Assembly (NCBI RefSeq): GCF_012273895.1
Contig: NC_052125.1
Coordinates: 4,526,001-4,590,000, forward strand
Source of the DNA: Zerene cesonia
Taxonomy: Eukaryota > Arthropoda > Insecta > Lepidoptera > Pieridae
Length of the DNA: 64,000 bases
Direction of reading: 5' to 3'
Both the position numbers and the translations under genes were made by a program. Positions 1 through 13,084 of this stretch are shown here, one piece after another. Positions within the stretch are counted from its first letter, which is position 1. The number at the start of each line of letters is the position of its first letter. The notes beneath the pieces are model-generated. The model had not been told where the DNA came from. It saw only the letters and a list, made by a program, of their open reading frames with translations, and made no database searches.

Positions 1-206
1 GATTCGGTGGTTTAAGTGTAAAGATGTGACAGACAAACAGAGTTACTGTTTATAGTTTAAATTTATATTTATATAGTTATAAATTCGTGTCATATTATAA
101 AAAATTAAATTACAATGTAATAAAAACAGTAAACGTCTCTATAATTTTAAAACCTATTTAGCTAATGTCTGAAAATAACATTCAAGGTTGATCATTATTA
201 GAATAG

Positions 207-410
207 ACTAGCTGCGCTCCGCGGTTTCACCCGCGTAAGTCTATATCCCCTAGGAATATCGGGATAAAAAGTTGCCTATATGTTATTCCAGTTGTCCAGC
301 TATCTACATACCAAATTTCATTGCAATCGGTTCAGCAATTTTTGCGTGATAGAGTAAAAAACACACATACACATACATCCATCCGAACAAACTTTCGCAT
401 TTATAATATA
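207..410 (-). mobile_element. LEP1-type non-autonomous Helitron
   Basis: Minus-strand copy with start CATATATTATAAATGCGAAAGT and the 3' stem GGTGAAACCGCGG before CTAG/T. Similar copies: 3147-3356 (-), 39470-39660 (+), 51012-51215 (+), 56155-56322 (+), 57365-57488 (+, 5' truncated), 57900-58097 (+). Confidence 0.75.
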
Positions 411-442
411 TGTATTAGTAATAGATATAATTATGATTCCAG

Positions 443-544
443 AGTCCGGAAGACAATTCTGCTTGCGAAGGCAGACGGGACGATGACTCGGAGGCGTCCA
501 GCGTTTGCTCTGAACGCAGTCTCGATTCGTACAGACGACACGAT
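443..544 (+). CDS. chb/CLASP: CLASP exon, Ser-rich linker
   Basis: Fragment residues 1-34, phase 0 to 0. Acceptor TTATGATTCCAG, donor GTGAGT. The peptide contains DDSEASSVCSERSLDSYRR, the conserved CLASP segment just before the third TOG domain. It is the first CLASP exon visible. Confidence 0.88.
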
Positions 545-3500
545 GTGAGTCACTTATATGTGTATCTTACATCATCCTCCTCCGAAACGTCTGGACCGAT
601 TCCCATGAGATTTTGCATATCGGATACATTTGGGAATTGGGCAAGATCTATTTTTTTGTCTCTAAATGATAAGAGTAAGGTAGAACAGCGTTTGCCCGGT
701 CAACTGGTATATATTTTGTTTTATAGAACTTCAGCTTCAGCCGCTTCGACAAAGGAAATTGGACCTTGAATCTTTTTTTTTAGTTTTAAGGGTGCCGCTC
801 CCATTAGAATACACCCTATCTTCTAAAGAGCTTGACGGCCGGCAGTGTTGGCTAATCAAAAATATCTCGTCGCTTTTTGAGGCGACGCATGCTTTCTGGT
901 TCAAGCAGTTTTGTAGCGAGAGGGTTAGGGTGTTTGCCCAAACGTAATTTGTATGAACGATATTGACTACATATTTCGTCTTTGACAGTTGGCACTTCCA
1001 ATAAAGAATGGACTTCTTCCGTTCTCATAAACCAGGGAACACCTGTCTGAGAATGTAGTTTTGAACGCGTTGCATTATCATTATATTAGAGTTACAAGTT
1101 GCACCCCACACTTGCAATCCGTATGTCCATATTGGCTTCAGAACAGTTTGATAAATGAGAAGCTTGTTGTCCTTGAATCTAATGTTCCATAGCGTTTCAA
1201 ATCCTTTGTCACTCTGGCCCCCTNNNNNNNNNNNNNNNNNNNNNNNNNNNNNNNNNNNNNNNNNNNNNNNNNNNNNNNNNNNNNNNNNNNNNNNNNNNNN
1301 NNNNNNNNNNNNNNNNNNNNNNNNNNNNNNNNNNNNNNNNNNNNNNNNNNNNNNNNNNNNNNNNNNNNNNNNNNNNNNNNNNNNNNNNNNNNNNNNNNNN
1401 NNNNNNNNNNNNNNNNNNNNNNNNNNNNNNNNNNNNNNNNNNNNNNNNNNNNNNNNNNNNNNNNNNNNNNNNNNNNNNNNNNNNNNNNNNNNNNNNNNNN
1501 NNNNNNNNNNNNNNNNNNNNNNNNNNNNNNNNNNNNNNNNNNNNNNNNNNNNNNNNNNNNNNNNNNNNNNNNNNNNNNNNNNNNNNNNNNNNNNNNNNNN
1601 NNNNNNNNNNNNNNNNNNNNNNNNNNNNNNNNNNNNNNNNNNNNNNNNNNNNNNNNNNNNNNNNNNNNNNNNNNNNNNNNNNNNNNNNNNNNNNNNNNNN
1701 NNNNNNNNNNNNNNNNNNNNNNNNNNNNNNNNNNNNNNNNNNNNNNNNNNNNNNNNNNNNNNNNNNNNNNNNNNNNNNNNNNNNNNNNNNNNNNNNNNNN
1801 NNNNNNNNNNNNNNNNNNNNNNNNNNNNNNNNNNNNNNNNNNNNNNNNNNNNNNNNNNNNNNNNNNNNNNNNNNNNNNNNNNNNNNNNNNNNNNNNNNNN
1901 NNNNNNNNNNNNNNNNNNNNNNNNNNNNNNNNNNNNNNNNNNNNNNNNNNNNNNNNNNNNNNNNNNNNNNNNNNNNNNNNNNNNNNNNNNNNNNNNNNNN
2001 NNNNNNNNNNNNNNNNNNNNNNNNNNNNNNNNNNNNNNNNNNNNNNNNNNNNNNNNNNNNNNNNNNNNNNNNNNNNNNNNNNNNNNNNNNNNNNNNNNNN
2101 NNNNNNNNNNNNNNNNNNNNNNNNNNNNNNNNNNNNNNNNNNNNNNNNNNNNNNNNNNNNNNNNNNNNNNNNNNNNNNNNNNNNNNNNNNNNNNNNNNNN
2201 NNNNNNNNNNNNNNNNNNNNNNNTAACTATCATCAATGATTGTATTTTTATAATCTGTGTACGAACGATATTTCACCTTTTGCAATAAATTATTATGCAC
2301 ACTATATCATATTATGACCGCCTCCTTGGTACAGTGGTTAACGCGTGAGCGTAGAACCGAGGTGTCCTGGGTTCGAATCCCGGTGAGTACGCACAAAAAA
2401 TAATGTCTCGGTCTGGCTGGACACAGAAGGCTGATCACCTACTTGTCCATAAAAAAAAATCGATCAGTGAAACAGATGAATATCATCTGGCCCATACCTC
2501 ACTGGGGGACACGGGACTTCACTTTTATAACATATTATGTACGTGTGCCATCTGCCAACCCGCACTTGGCCAGCATGGTGGATTATGGTCTAAACCCTCA
2601 GAGGAGGCCCGTGTCCCCGCAGTGGGAGCATATATGGGCTGATGATGATGACGATGATGATGATGTACGTGTGTGGGCAGAGTATATCGTGGTCGTCGAG
2701 CGGGCGGCTCGGGTGGGAGGGCTCGCCGCCGCCGCCGCCGCCGCCCGACGAGATCATCGCGCTGTGCGCCTGCACGCACTGGACCGAGCGGAAGGACGGC
2801 CTCACACACCTGGTGAGCGCCGGCGCTAACTCTAACTCTAACTCATACTCTTACTCAAGATCATACTCAAACTCAATCTCGAAAACACAAACTCATTTTC
2901 TAAACAGAAAGTCAGACTCAGACTCAGTGTCAAACACTTACAACACAGTATCTAAGTCAATATGAAACTCGAAGGCTTTCTTACACTCAAACTAACTCAC
3001 TAACTCAAAGTCAACCTCTAAATCTAACAGTAACCCAAAGTCTAACTCAAACTCTCACTCTAATTCTAACTTTAATTCTACCTTAAAATTCTACACAAAC
3101 TCAAATTCTAACTCACACTGTAACTCAAACTCAGATTATCTAACAACTAGCTGTGACCCGCGGTTGAAACCGCGTAAGTCCGTATCCCGTAAGAATATAC
3201 CGATATTATAAAAAGTGCCTATGTGTTATTTCAGTTGTCCAGCTATCTACGAAGCAAATTTCATTGCAATCGGTTCAGTAGTTTTTGCGTGAAAGAGTAA
3301 CAGACGCACGCATACATATGCATCCATCCTCACAAACTTTCGCATTTATAGTATTATTATTCGCCAATAGATGTCAGGAAGAGTCGCTAAGTTTAAGTCG
3401 ATAAAACACGAATATGACATTTTCTAAAAAAGATTCCTAGCTAGATCGATTTATCGCCCCCGAAACCCTCTATATACTAATTTTCATGATAATCGTTGGA

Positions 3501-6500
3501 GTCGATTCCGAGATTCCAATTATATATATATATACACAAGAATTGCTCGTTTAAAGGTATAAGATATGCGGTACGGAACGCTGTAGCGCTGAGCGAAGCG
3601 TGGAGGGGATAACCGCGCATTGATATTATATTACTTTGGACTCCTGCGCAGGAGTGACGAGCGATGAAGAAATTTGCCGCTAGTTTATAAATTACTTGGT
3701 TGTTTTTATCTATCTCCCTTTAAATAAGTGATATTATATCATATCATCATAAATATTATAAATGTGAAAGTATGTTTGTCCGTCAATCATTCTGTAACTA
3801 CTGAACGGATTTCGATGAAATTTGGTATACAACCCTGTCTGTATATGAGCCGACTTGGGCGATAGGATACTTTTCATCCCGATCAAATGCTCCCCTGGGA
3901 CAGAACGGTAATCTCGATATCCGAGCGGAGGCTAGTACATCACAATCACGCGACGTTTCCAGGCCAATTACCTGAACAGCGGGCGGCTGCTGAACGAGGA
4001 GCAGCTGCGCCGGCTCACCGAGCTGCTGAACAAGATGTTCGTGGACGCCCACACGAAGGTGTTCTCGCTGCTGCTGGACGCTGTCTGCGAGCTGCTGCTC
4101 GTGCACTGGCAGCACCTCAAGGATTGGCTCTATCAGCTCATGTTCAGGTGTGTGTGGGAAGGGAGGGAATTTTTTAAGAATAGAAAAAAAAATTGATCAC
4201 GCAGCGGGATTCGAACCCGCGTCTTTTTGCGAAACCGTATCAACGCCCAGCCACCTCTCGGCCACCAGTAAACCCACATCAGTCATCAACGAATTTCTTC
4301 TACTCTTTCGTGTGCGTAAAGGATGGGCTGTGACTCTTGTGAAATTTTGTGTGTATATCTGTTAATTGTTAAGCAGACCAGCGTTTGCTGGATCAACTAC
4401 TTTTAATATAAAGATATCTTTTATTTAAAGAGATATTTCAGTTTAAAGGCACAAAGTCAATTACATCACAGAATTTGGGTGAGAAATAACAAAAGATCAG
4501 TATGCATCGTTTGGAGCCTTATATATTGCAGAGGTTTTACAGTGGACTATCAGAGGTATTTTAACATCTCCCATTTCAGTGAAAATTTTCACTTCACTCA
4601 TAATAAGTCACACTCACACTTCACTCACACTTTCAATCATAATATGTCTATCCCTTTTCAGGCTGCTAATGAAACTGGGCACGGACATACTGGGCTCAGT
4701 GCAGAGCAAGATTATGAAGACATTGGACGTTATACACGAGTGCTTCCCCGCTGAGTTGCAGCTGCACAATATATTCCGGTGAGTGTTGTACCCCATGGCC
4801 CTGTGGGGCTTGGGACATGAGGCGTGCGCCCCGCTATCGGACCCTAAACACATTAAAAATATAAAAGCCTTTTATTCACTTAAAAAGAGGAGATTATCTA
4901 TTGGTCTGTTTCTTTCCAAGTTTGTTACATCCGAGCTTACTAGTGTATGAACCGTTTTTTTTGTTTGTTTGTAATGGATGAAGTCAAAAACTACTGGACT
5001 GATTTCAATAATTCTTTCACCATTAGAAAGCTTATCTTCACTGTGTGGCATAGGCTATATATGTACCACGGGCGAAACCGGGACGAACAGCTAGTTTTTT
5101 TTTTGTTATACAATATGTCCCTCCCGTGTGGTATCGACATAAATTTGTTGTAATACTTGCAATTTGAAGGCGGTTCATTAATCACTACATAGTATGAAGC
5201 GCAGTCGCTTAGCGTGTGTGTCTATGTATGTATGTATGTGTGCTTAAATGTTTTAAAACTGCGTAACCGATTTCGATGGGTTTTTTTTAATGGATAGAGT
5301 GATTCAGGAGGAAGGTTTACGTGTATAATAACATCTATTGAACTGTACCGAATTATACGCGTGCGATGTCGCTGGCTAAAGCTAGTTTAATAAGAAAATA
5401 TTTGATAGGTTTTTAGCGGACGGTGCCACGGCCCCCACGGCGAAGACAAAAGCGGCTGCGTTGAGATTCTTAGCGGACCTGGCGCACGACTACTGTACGC
5501 CAAATAGTCTAGCCGTTGCGTTACAAGGTAATGATAAACAAACAAACAGACTTTTATTGCAATCATAGTTTCTTATAAGAAGAAGAATGTTTTTTAACTG
5601 AGCTTCAAAAAAGGGGGGGAGGGGATTATTAAGTCGATTGTATTTTTTTGTGTTTAGCGCTATAAAATTTAAAAGGTGAACCAATTTGAATGTTTTCTTT
5701 TTCTATTTGAGAGCTGGTGCCTACCATGTACCATATCCCATTTAAATTTGGTCTATTTGTGACAGTTTGCAACGATTTTTTTTAATTATGTAAGTAGTAT
5801 GTTAGTAATATCACAATATAGTATAAAAGAGAGTCACTTTCTCTGTCTGTCCCATTTTGATGGGGGTATTTTTTATAGACAGATAGATTCAACAAGTAGA
5901 TTTATATGTATTATAACATCTATTAAACTACTCCGAATTTAACGCGTGCAAAGTCGCGGAGCAAAATCTAGTCTAGTATTTTATAAAACATAAAAACTGC
6001 ATATCTAAGTGCAAATGAGAAATTTAGAAGGAATAGGAAAAATTTGATCACGAGACGTGATTCGAATCCGCGTCTTTTTGCCATACCGCGATCAATTCAT
6101 TTCCTATAACCTGAAAATTTCTTATTTACATTGCATTTGAATGCTATAAAAGTAAGAATGAAATGTAAGTGCATATCCGGGTCGGCAGGTGGCGGCGCGG
6201 GCGTGGCGGGGCGGGCGCTGGCCAAGGTGGCCTGGCTGGCGGGCGAGCCGCGCGCCGGCGACGTGCGCCTCGCCGCGCGCCGCGCGCTCGCGCACCTCTA
6301 CGACTGCAACCCGCCGCCGGTGAGCTGCCCCCCCAACCGGGGTGCTGCCCCGACCGGGGTGCTGCCCCGACCGGGGTGCTGCCCCAACCGGGGTGCTCCC
6401 CCAACCTGGGTGCTGCCCCAACCGGGGTGCTGCCCCAACCGGGGTGCTCCCCCAACCTGGGTGCTGCCCCAACCGGGGTGCTGCCCCGACCGGGGTGCTG

Positions 6501-9500
6501 CCCCAACCGGGGTGCTCCCCCAACCGGGGTGCTGCGCGTGCGCAGATATACAGAATCAAAAGAAAGAAGGAAACTTATTGTCATAAAAAAAAATGAAAGA
6601 GGAGCTGTGTTGAATATTCGTTTGAACAACTGTAACAATGTACTGCGATTCTACACAACTGATCCGATTGATATTTGCAGTTCGTATCGTAACGAGTCGC
6701 AATGAATATTAACAAAGTGAGGGTAGTTGGGTCGAACAGTGAATAAACGACGTACGAACGCAAGAGCACAGTCACTATTAATGTGCTCAGTTTCGTAGCA
6801 AGACGATGTTTTATAGGATTAGACTTCTGAATAGATTTTGACAGGAAAAAGTGCCAGCTGTATGACGATTTTTCATCCAATTAATATGAAACCAGAAATT
6901 GCATTTAACATACGCGTACAAGGCATCTATATAGACCCTGTCCCGCCGGTGATGTACTGCGGACTCAATGGACCTTGTTTTGCGTACGCTAGTTACAAAT
7001 ATTTGACCAGAGCGACGTAGAAAATCTTTATTTGATTATTTGTTAAACTGTATGTTTACATCCATAATTCGGCTAATATCACAACGTCTATAAAAACATA
7101 GCTTTTTTGCTATTGTAACTCGATTACTCCTTGGGTTCAAACGATAAATGGTTTTTTAGAAGTTTTTTATCAATTATTGACATTTGGTCCCATTTTAGAA
7201 TTTGGAGTGTTACCCCTCCCAAAGACGACCACTTCAATGACTTTTTTTTTTTTGTAAAATATAATCATTTATTTATTTGACAGAGTTACCTTCACATTCA
7301 TAATATTAATAGGGACTATACATATATATGGATTTTAATGTTGATTTTCCATTAGTTTACGGCGTTGATGAGCGAGTTACCGGAGGAGACACAAAAGCTG
7401 GTCAACGGAGTGCTGCAGCAGCATGTCCGGAGAACCTCGAGCAGTGAGTCGTTCATTCATTTCTTCACTCCATTTTTCATTTGAAATTTGTGACAAGTTT
7501 TAACACTTTTATCATTGACCAGCGGTCCGCCGGGTTACGCCCGAGGTACATAGCCTAAAGCCTTCCTCAATAAATGGACTATCTAACATTGAAAGAATTT
7601 TTCAAATGAGACCAGTAGTTAATGAGATTAGTGCCTTCAAACAAACAAACTCTTCAGCTTTATAATAATAGTATAGGTTTCTGGAATAGATTCTGTGTCC
7701 TCGATTATTCTCATTCCTTCAGATACATTCCGGACTCGGTATAAGCTGTCCCCGGCCTCATTTACTTAAAGAATTACCTAGTTAATCATCACATCATCAT
7801 CATCAGCCCATATATATTTCCACTGCTGGGACACAGGCCTCCTATGAGGCTTTAGGCTCACGTTGGCCAAGTGCTGGTTGGCAAATGTTACATATCGTCG
7901 AACTTTTGATTCTCGGACATGCCGGTTGCCTCACGATGTTTTCCTTCACCGTTTTGAGCAGTGGTGATGTAACACATGCGCAGTTAAATTGAAAAATCGG
8001 TTTATTTCCTGCGTGCTCGCCAGGTCTCAACCCCCAACTCATTTAAGTCCCAGGTCTTCACCACTGCTTTTTAATTAGTTAATTGGTTAATTATATGCTT
8101 CAATCCAGCCGGCAGCGACAGCCCGCTCCGCACGTCCAGCACCGCCTCCAACTCGGCCACCGCCGAGGACGTGTACTCGCGTATCAGGAAAACCACCTCC
8201 GAGATACACACGTACACCGCGCAGCATGCGAACGGTGAGTTGGTTAGTGATTGAGTGAGTGAGATAGTTTATGGGTGAGTGTTAGTGAGTGAGTTTATCT
8301 TTTAGTTCGTGAGTGAGCGGTTTAAAGATTGGTGGTCGAAATACTAGGTCTACAAAGATCTTATCTTTTTTTAACACCATGTGATATTAAACTTAGGACA
8401 AAAATAAATACACAAAACATAAAATTTGACTTCCATCTCTGTTAAAAAATAAACTGTGCATGCGTATCTTGAAATTATGGTTTCATATTCGATAGCGCAT
8501 CTATCCAGAACTACTTTACCAAAAATAGATTTATAAAATTCCTTCATTTGCAGTCTTCATACCAGAAAGAGGTGTTGTGTCAAGAGATGTTAATTTTGTA
8601 AAATGTTGAAAGCCGAAGTGTTTTCTGAACATTTCAATATATATATAACCTGTCGCGTTGTTCGTCGGCGATAGACTCCTACACTACTCAACAGATTTAT
8701 ACAAATTTGCGCACCGATTTTGATTAATGACTACCCGGGCGGAGCCGGCGCGAGCAGCTGTGTGTTTCTTTCTTTCTTGGACCAGAATGTGTTTTACCGA
8801 ACCGTTACAACGTCTAACATCCCCCATCACATCCCCCCCAGTTGCCATATTATTCATTCATCACGCCACATCCTATATATTTTATGTGTTTCTCTTTCCC
8901 AGCGGAATGCGGCAACCACATGTCCAGCAAGGACTCCGGTATAAGTCAGATGTCCGACGTGACGCTGTCGGCGCGCGGGCCCAACGCGGTGCCCAACGGA
9001 CATTATAATAGGTGAAAAAATTGTTTGAAAAACTATCCGTAAGCCGCGGCGTTACTCACGCGATACCAGGGTAGGATGTGTGTTAATCCAGATTATAATC
9101 TATCCCTGTACCAAATTTCAGGCAGATATGGTAAGGGTTTTTTCGCACTCCAGCAGAAAACGAAAACACCCACCATCACAGGCACCCCACGCCATCTATT
9201 GAGATGATTAATAACCATCACAGGCAAAACGACGCGGGTTCGAATCCCGCCTCGTGATCAATTTTGAAGTGAAACTTCTTTAGAATCGTTGTGATTTCAA
9301 ACCTGATGCAACAGAAAAACGACAGGTAAGAGACACAAATACAAAAATGTGTAGAATGAAGCCGGCAAAGAATGAAACAGAAATATACATACTGTTTTAT
9401 TCATTCTTTTGACGATTTATTGAAGTTTCACTTCTATCATGTGTGAATCGCACATACACCTTTTTTTTTCTATTCTTGCAAAATTTCACAATATCAAATA

Positions 9501-10712
9501 TTTCCAGCGAAACGATCGGTCGGGCCGCGTCAGCGGACAGTTCGGAAGAGGCCAACAGCACCAAAGAGTCGTCGCCCGTGCCGCACCGCGACTGCGCCCA
9601 CGCACACGGGTGAGTTAGTCGCGTGGAAAACAAGTGATCATAGTGATCCGCCCCAGCTTCGCTCGTGATACATATATGGCCTATAGACTTTCTCAATAAA
9701 TAGGCTGTCTAGCTCTGAAAGAATTTTTCAAATTGGATCGGAAGTGGCTCAGATTAACGCGTTCAAACAAACAAACTAACTCTTCCCTCTATTGGCATTT
9801 TAAAAATTTTTCAGCGACTTTATGAAAGTGTAAGAAAATGAAATATTTAGAAATTAAAAAAAAAACCACAAGAAAATACTAAATGAAATATTGTCAAATG
9901 GTCTGTCAGTTGCAGCTAAATCGTGACATTAATTGGTTGTCTCAAAATAATGTCATTTATTCACACTTGCCGAAATGTTTTAAACATCTATACATGCAAT
10001 AAATACTTATTTACTAGAAAATTTGGACGATTATATTATTAAGGCGTGTTTATTTATTTAACATGTAAATTATTATTTTTTACTATATTTATTGAAAGAC
10101 ATATTTCGGTTACAGCGACTTCGGCGCAGGTCATTTGGGCCGGGACAAAGTGAAACCCTACGAGATGGATGAAAATGGACTCATAATAACGAAATGTGAG
10201 AATAAGAAATAGTTTAATTTTTAGTTTTATAGCATTGAAATGCTTTATAAATGAGAAATTTTGAAAGAATAGAAAAAAGTATCCTGCCTCGTGATCAAAT
10301 TTTTTCTATTCTTTCAAAATTTCTCAAGAAATAGTTTATCAAATTATTCAGCTAAGTCTTATGATTCTTATCACTTTTTTTTTATTCACGGACATGCCGG
10401 TTTTCCTTAACCGTTTAGAGCAGTGATGATGTTATCCACACGCGTAGACAAATTAAAAAATCCATTTACTACTTGCACGCTCGCCCGGTCTCGAACCGCG
10501 AATTACCGATTTCAACTCCGCGATCCTCACCGCTGATAAACGATTCACTCACCAGCCGGTCTCCGAGAGACGGAAGTGCTGGAGGCGCTGAGCCAGCTGG
10601 ACGTGGAGCGCGCGGCGCCGGAGACGTGCGAGCGGCTGCTGCTGGCTGCGCACGAGCTGCTCAAGTACGGCACCTGCAAGAAGCCCTGCGAGTACTTCAA
10701 GTGGGTGTCGAT

Positions 10713-10749
<37 letters not shown>

Positions 10750-13030
10750 TTATCGATCAGAAGGGAAAATAAGTCTAAAAAAAAAAATAATTCGAAGTAA
10801 CCTACTCACAGATATTTATTAATTACTTAACTAACTAAACAATTACAATTAATCTCAAGAAATACAATACTACTACAAGGGATATATACTAGCTGCACCC
10901 GGCAAACGCTGTTCTGCCTTACTCTTATCGTTTAGGGGTATGAAAAATATATGTTGCCCGATTCTCAGACATACCCGATATGCACACAAACATTTCATAA
11001 GAATCGGTCCAGCCGTTTCGGAGGAGTTCGGTAAATAAAATTGTGACATATGTTTATATATAAGATAAATCTGATTTTTTTTTCGAATAGCATTTGTTAA
11101 TGCGAAAGTGTGTTTTTTTCGCGGTGCAACAGAGTATTTCTATGATATGACTAGCGTATAGCGCGTTCAAACAAATAAACTCTTCAGGTTTTATACTAAA
11201 GGTATTGATTCCATGTGCAATTTCAATTTATAATCCAAAAATTCGGAAGAATTTTCTAGAATTGTGCATTTCGCTTTCAGGAACATAGTCCGCGTGGCGC
11301 TCGCCGCGCTGTCGGTCGAGGAGAGTTCGGCCGACAAGGAGAACGCGGAGAACGCGACCAACGCGCAGTCCTCCGGTAATTGTGGGGGAGTTTAGTGAAA
11401 ATTTACAGTTTTCCGGCTCGAAGGACCATTTGAGAGTGTTTGTGTATTGAGTTACACGTTTTTTTTTTTTCAGTGAATTGATTGAAAAATAACTGTATTC
11501 GCTGATGATACGTACACTCTTAGTTGATAATGATATAATAATATAATGATATGCGCATACACCCCGAACGCCTTAGACGAGCTGCTAATACAGATTCGAC
11601 TTAGTAAATCATAAAAGAAGGTCGTGTAAAGCGCTAAATCAGCGTTTTATCCATACACACGAAGACGCTTGTGAAAATGTGAACATTGAACTCCTTTCAC
11701 GAGTTTCTTTTATTTTAATCCATTTAAAATTGAGAACAAAGTTTAATTCCGCCGCATCGCGTACGTATGTTTATCTATATTCACCCCCTTCCCCGCTTTT
11801 TCCCCCGTACTCCCCCAGGCTGGGGCACGGCGCACGAGCGCGCCGCGGCGGAGGCGGTGAAGGTGCTGATCTGGCTGTGCCGGCGGCCGGAGACGCGGCC
11901 GCAGTGGCTGGACTACTTCGACCTGATCCTGCTGAAGCTGATCAACGCGTACGGCGCCAGCAGCAAGGAGGTGATGCGCGCCGTGGACGCCGGCATGCCG
12001 CACATTGCGCATGCGCTGCCCGCGCAACAGGTGACGACTCTTCTAATAATTGTATCATAAGTCTTTTTTTATGTCGGAAAATGGACGATGGATGCGTGAT
12101 GGTCAAGTGGCGTGGTGAAGCGATCATCGCACGTGAACTTTCGCATAGCTAGTGTTTCTGCGCATACGCTTCCCGCGCAATAGGTGCGATCATTTCTAAT
12201 TTTTATGTCATGGTGGGCAATTGAGCTGGCGGTTCGCCTGATGGTAAGTGATCACTATCGCCCGTGTACAGATCAGAGGCAGTGCCTCTGCAAATGCGTT
12301 GCCTACCTTTAAGGGGAAAGAGATAAGGAAATGATTGATGACTGGAATGGAGGAATGAATTGGGGTAGGTGACATATATCCCTCCATTTTACGATTGTTT
12401 TCTTCATCATCATCATCATCATATTCATCACTTGTCATCACCTTATGCATGATCATCATCGATTCATCATCAGCCCATATATGTTCCTACTGCTGGGACA
12501 CAGGCCTCCTATGAGGGTTCAGGCCATAATCCACCACGCTGGCCAAGTGCGGGTTAGCAGATGTCACATGTCGTCGAACTTTTAATTCTCGGACATGCCG
12601 GTTTCTTCACGATGTTTTCCTTCACCGTTTAAGCAGTGGCCATGCGCAGATAAATTGAAAAATCAATTTATTTCCTGCACGCTCGCCCGGTCTCGAACCC
12701 CGACTTATCGATTTTGATGGCCGAGGTCCTCACCACTGAGCCACCACTGCTTATCATCATCGATTAATTTCTTTCAAATATGACGTATCTATTTATGGAT
12801 ATTTGTATCTATATTTATAGGTGTATAATTATCTTTAAATCATGCATATCTATGTTAATGTTGAATCCGTTCGTTCGGCAGGTGCTGGCGCTGCTGAAGC
12901 CGGTGATCCGCACGCGCGGCTACCCCACGTCGCTGTGCGCGCTCAAGCTCGCCGGCGAGGTGGCCAAGGCGCGCGGGCCCGAGCTCGCCGACGACACCGT
13001 CGCGCAACTCATGGAGGGCGTGGGACAGGT

Positions 13031-13084
<54 letters not shown>

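Noticed and set aside
1025..2300. Long ORFs in both directions over 1224-2223
   Set aside because: Almost entirely N; the same applies to the long ORFs at 30458-31720 and 54855-56009. Only the RT fragment at 1028-1223 is real.
2316..2392. tRNA gene
   Set aside because: A and B boxes are present but no cloverleaf with proper acceptor stem; it is followed by SINE body and tail. The other GTTCGAATCC sites are SINE heads too.
2824..3140. Telomeric repeat
   Set aside because: Insect telomeres use TTAGG/CCTAA; this is a different, degenerate hexamer inside a gene.
4614..4853. 79-codon minus-strand ORF
   Set aside because: Antisense to the conserved CLASP exon 4662-4778.
6122..6705. Several overlapping ORFs with a Pro/Gly/Cys repeat
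   Set aside because: They are translations of the intronic 17-bp minisatellite on both strands.
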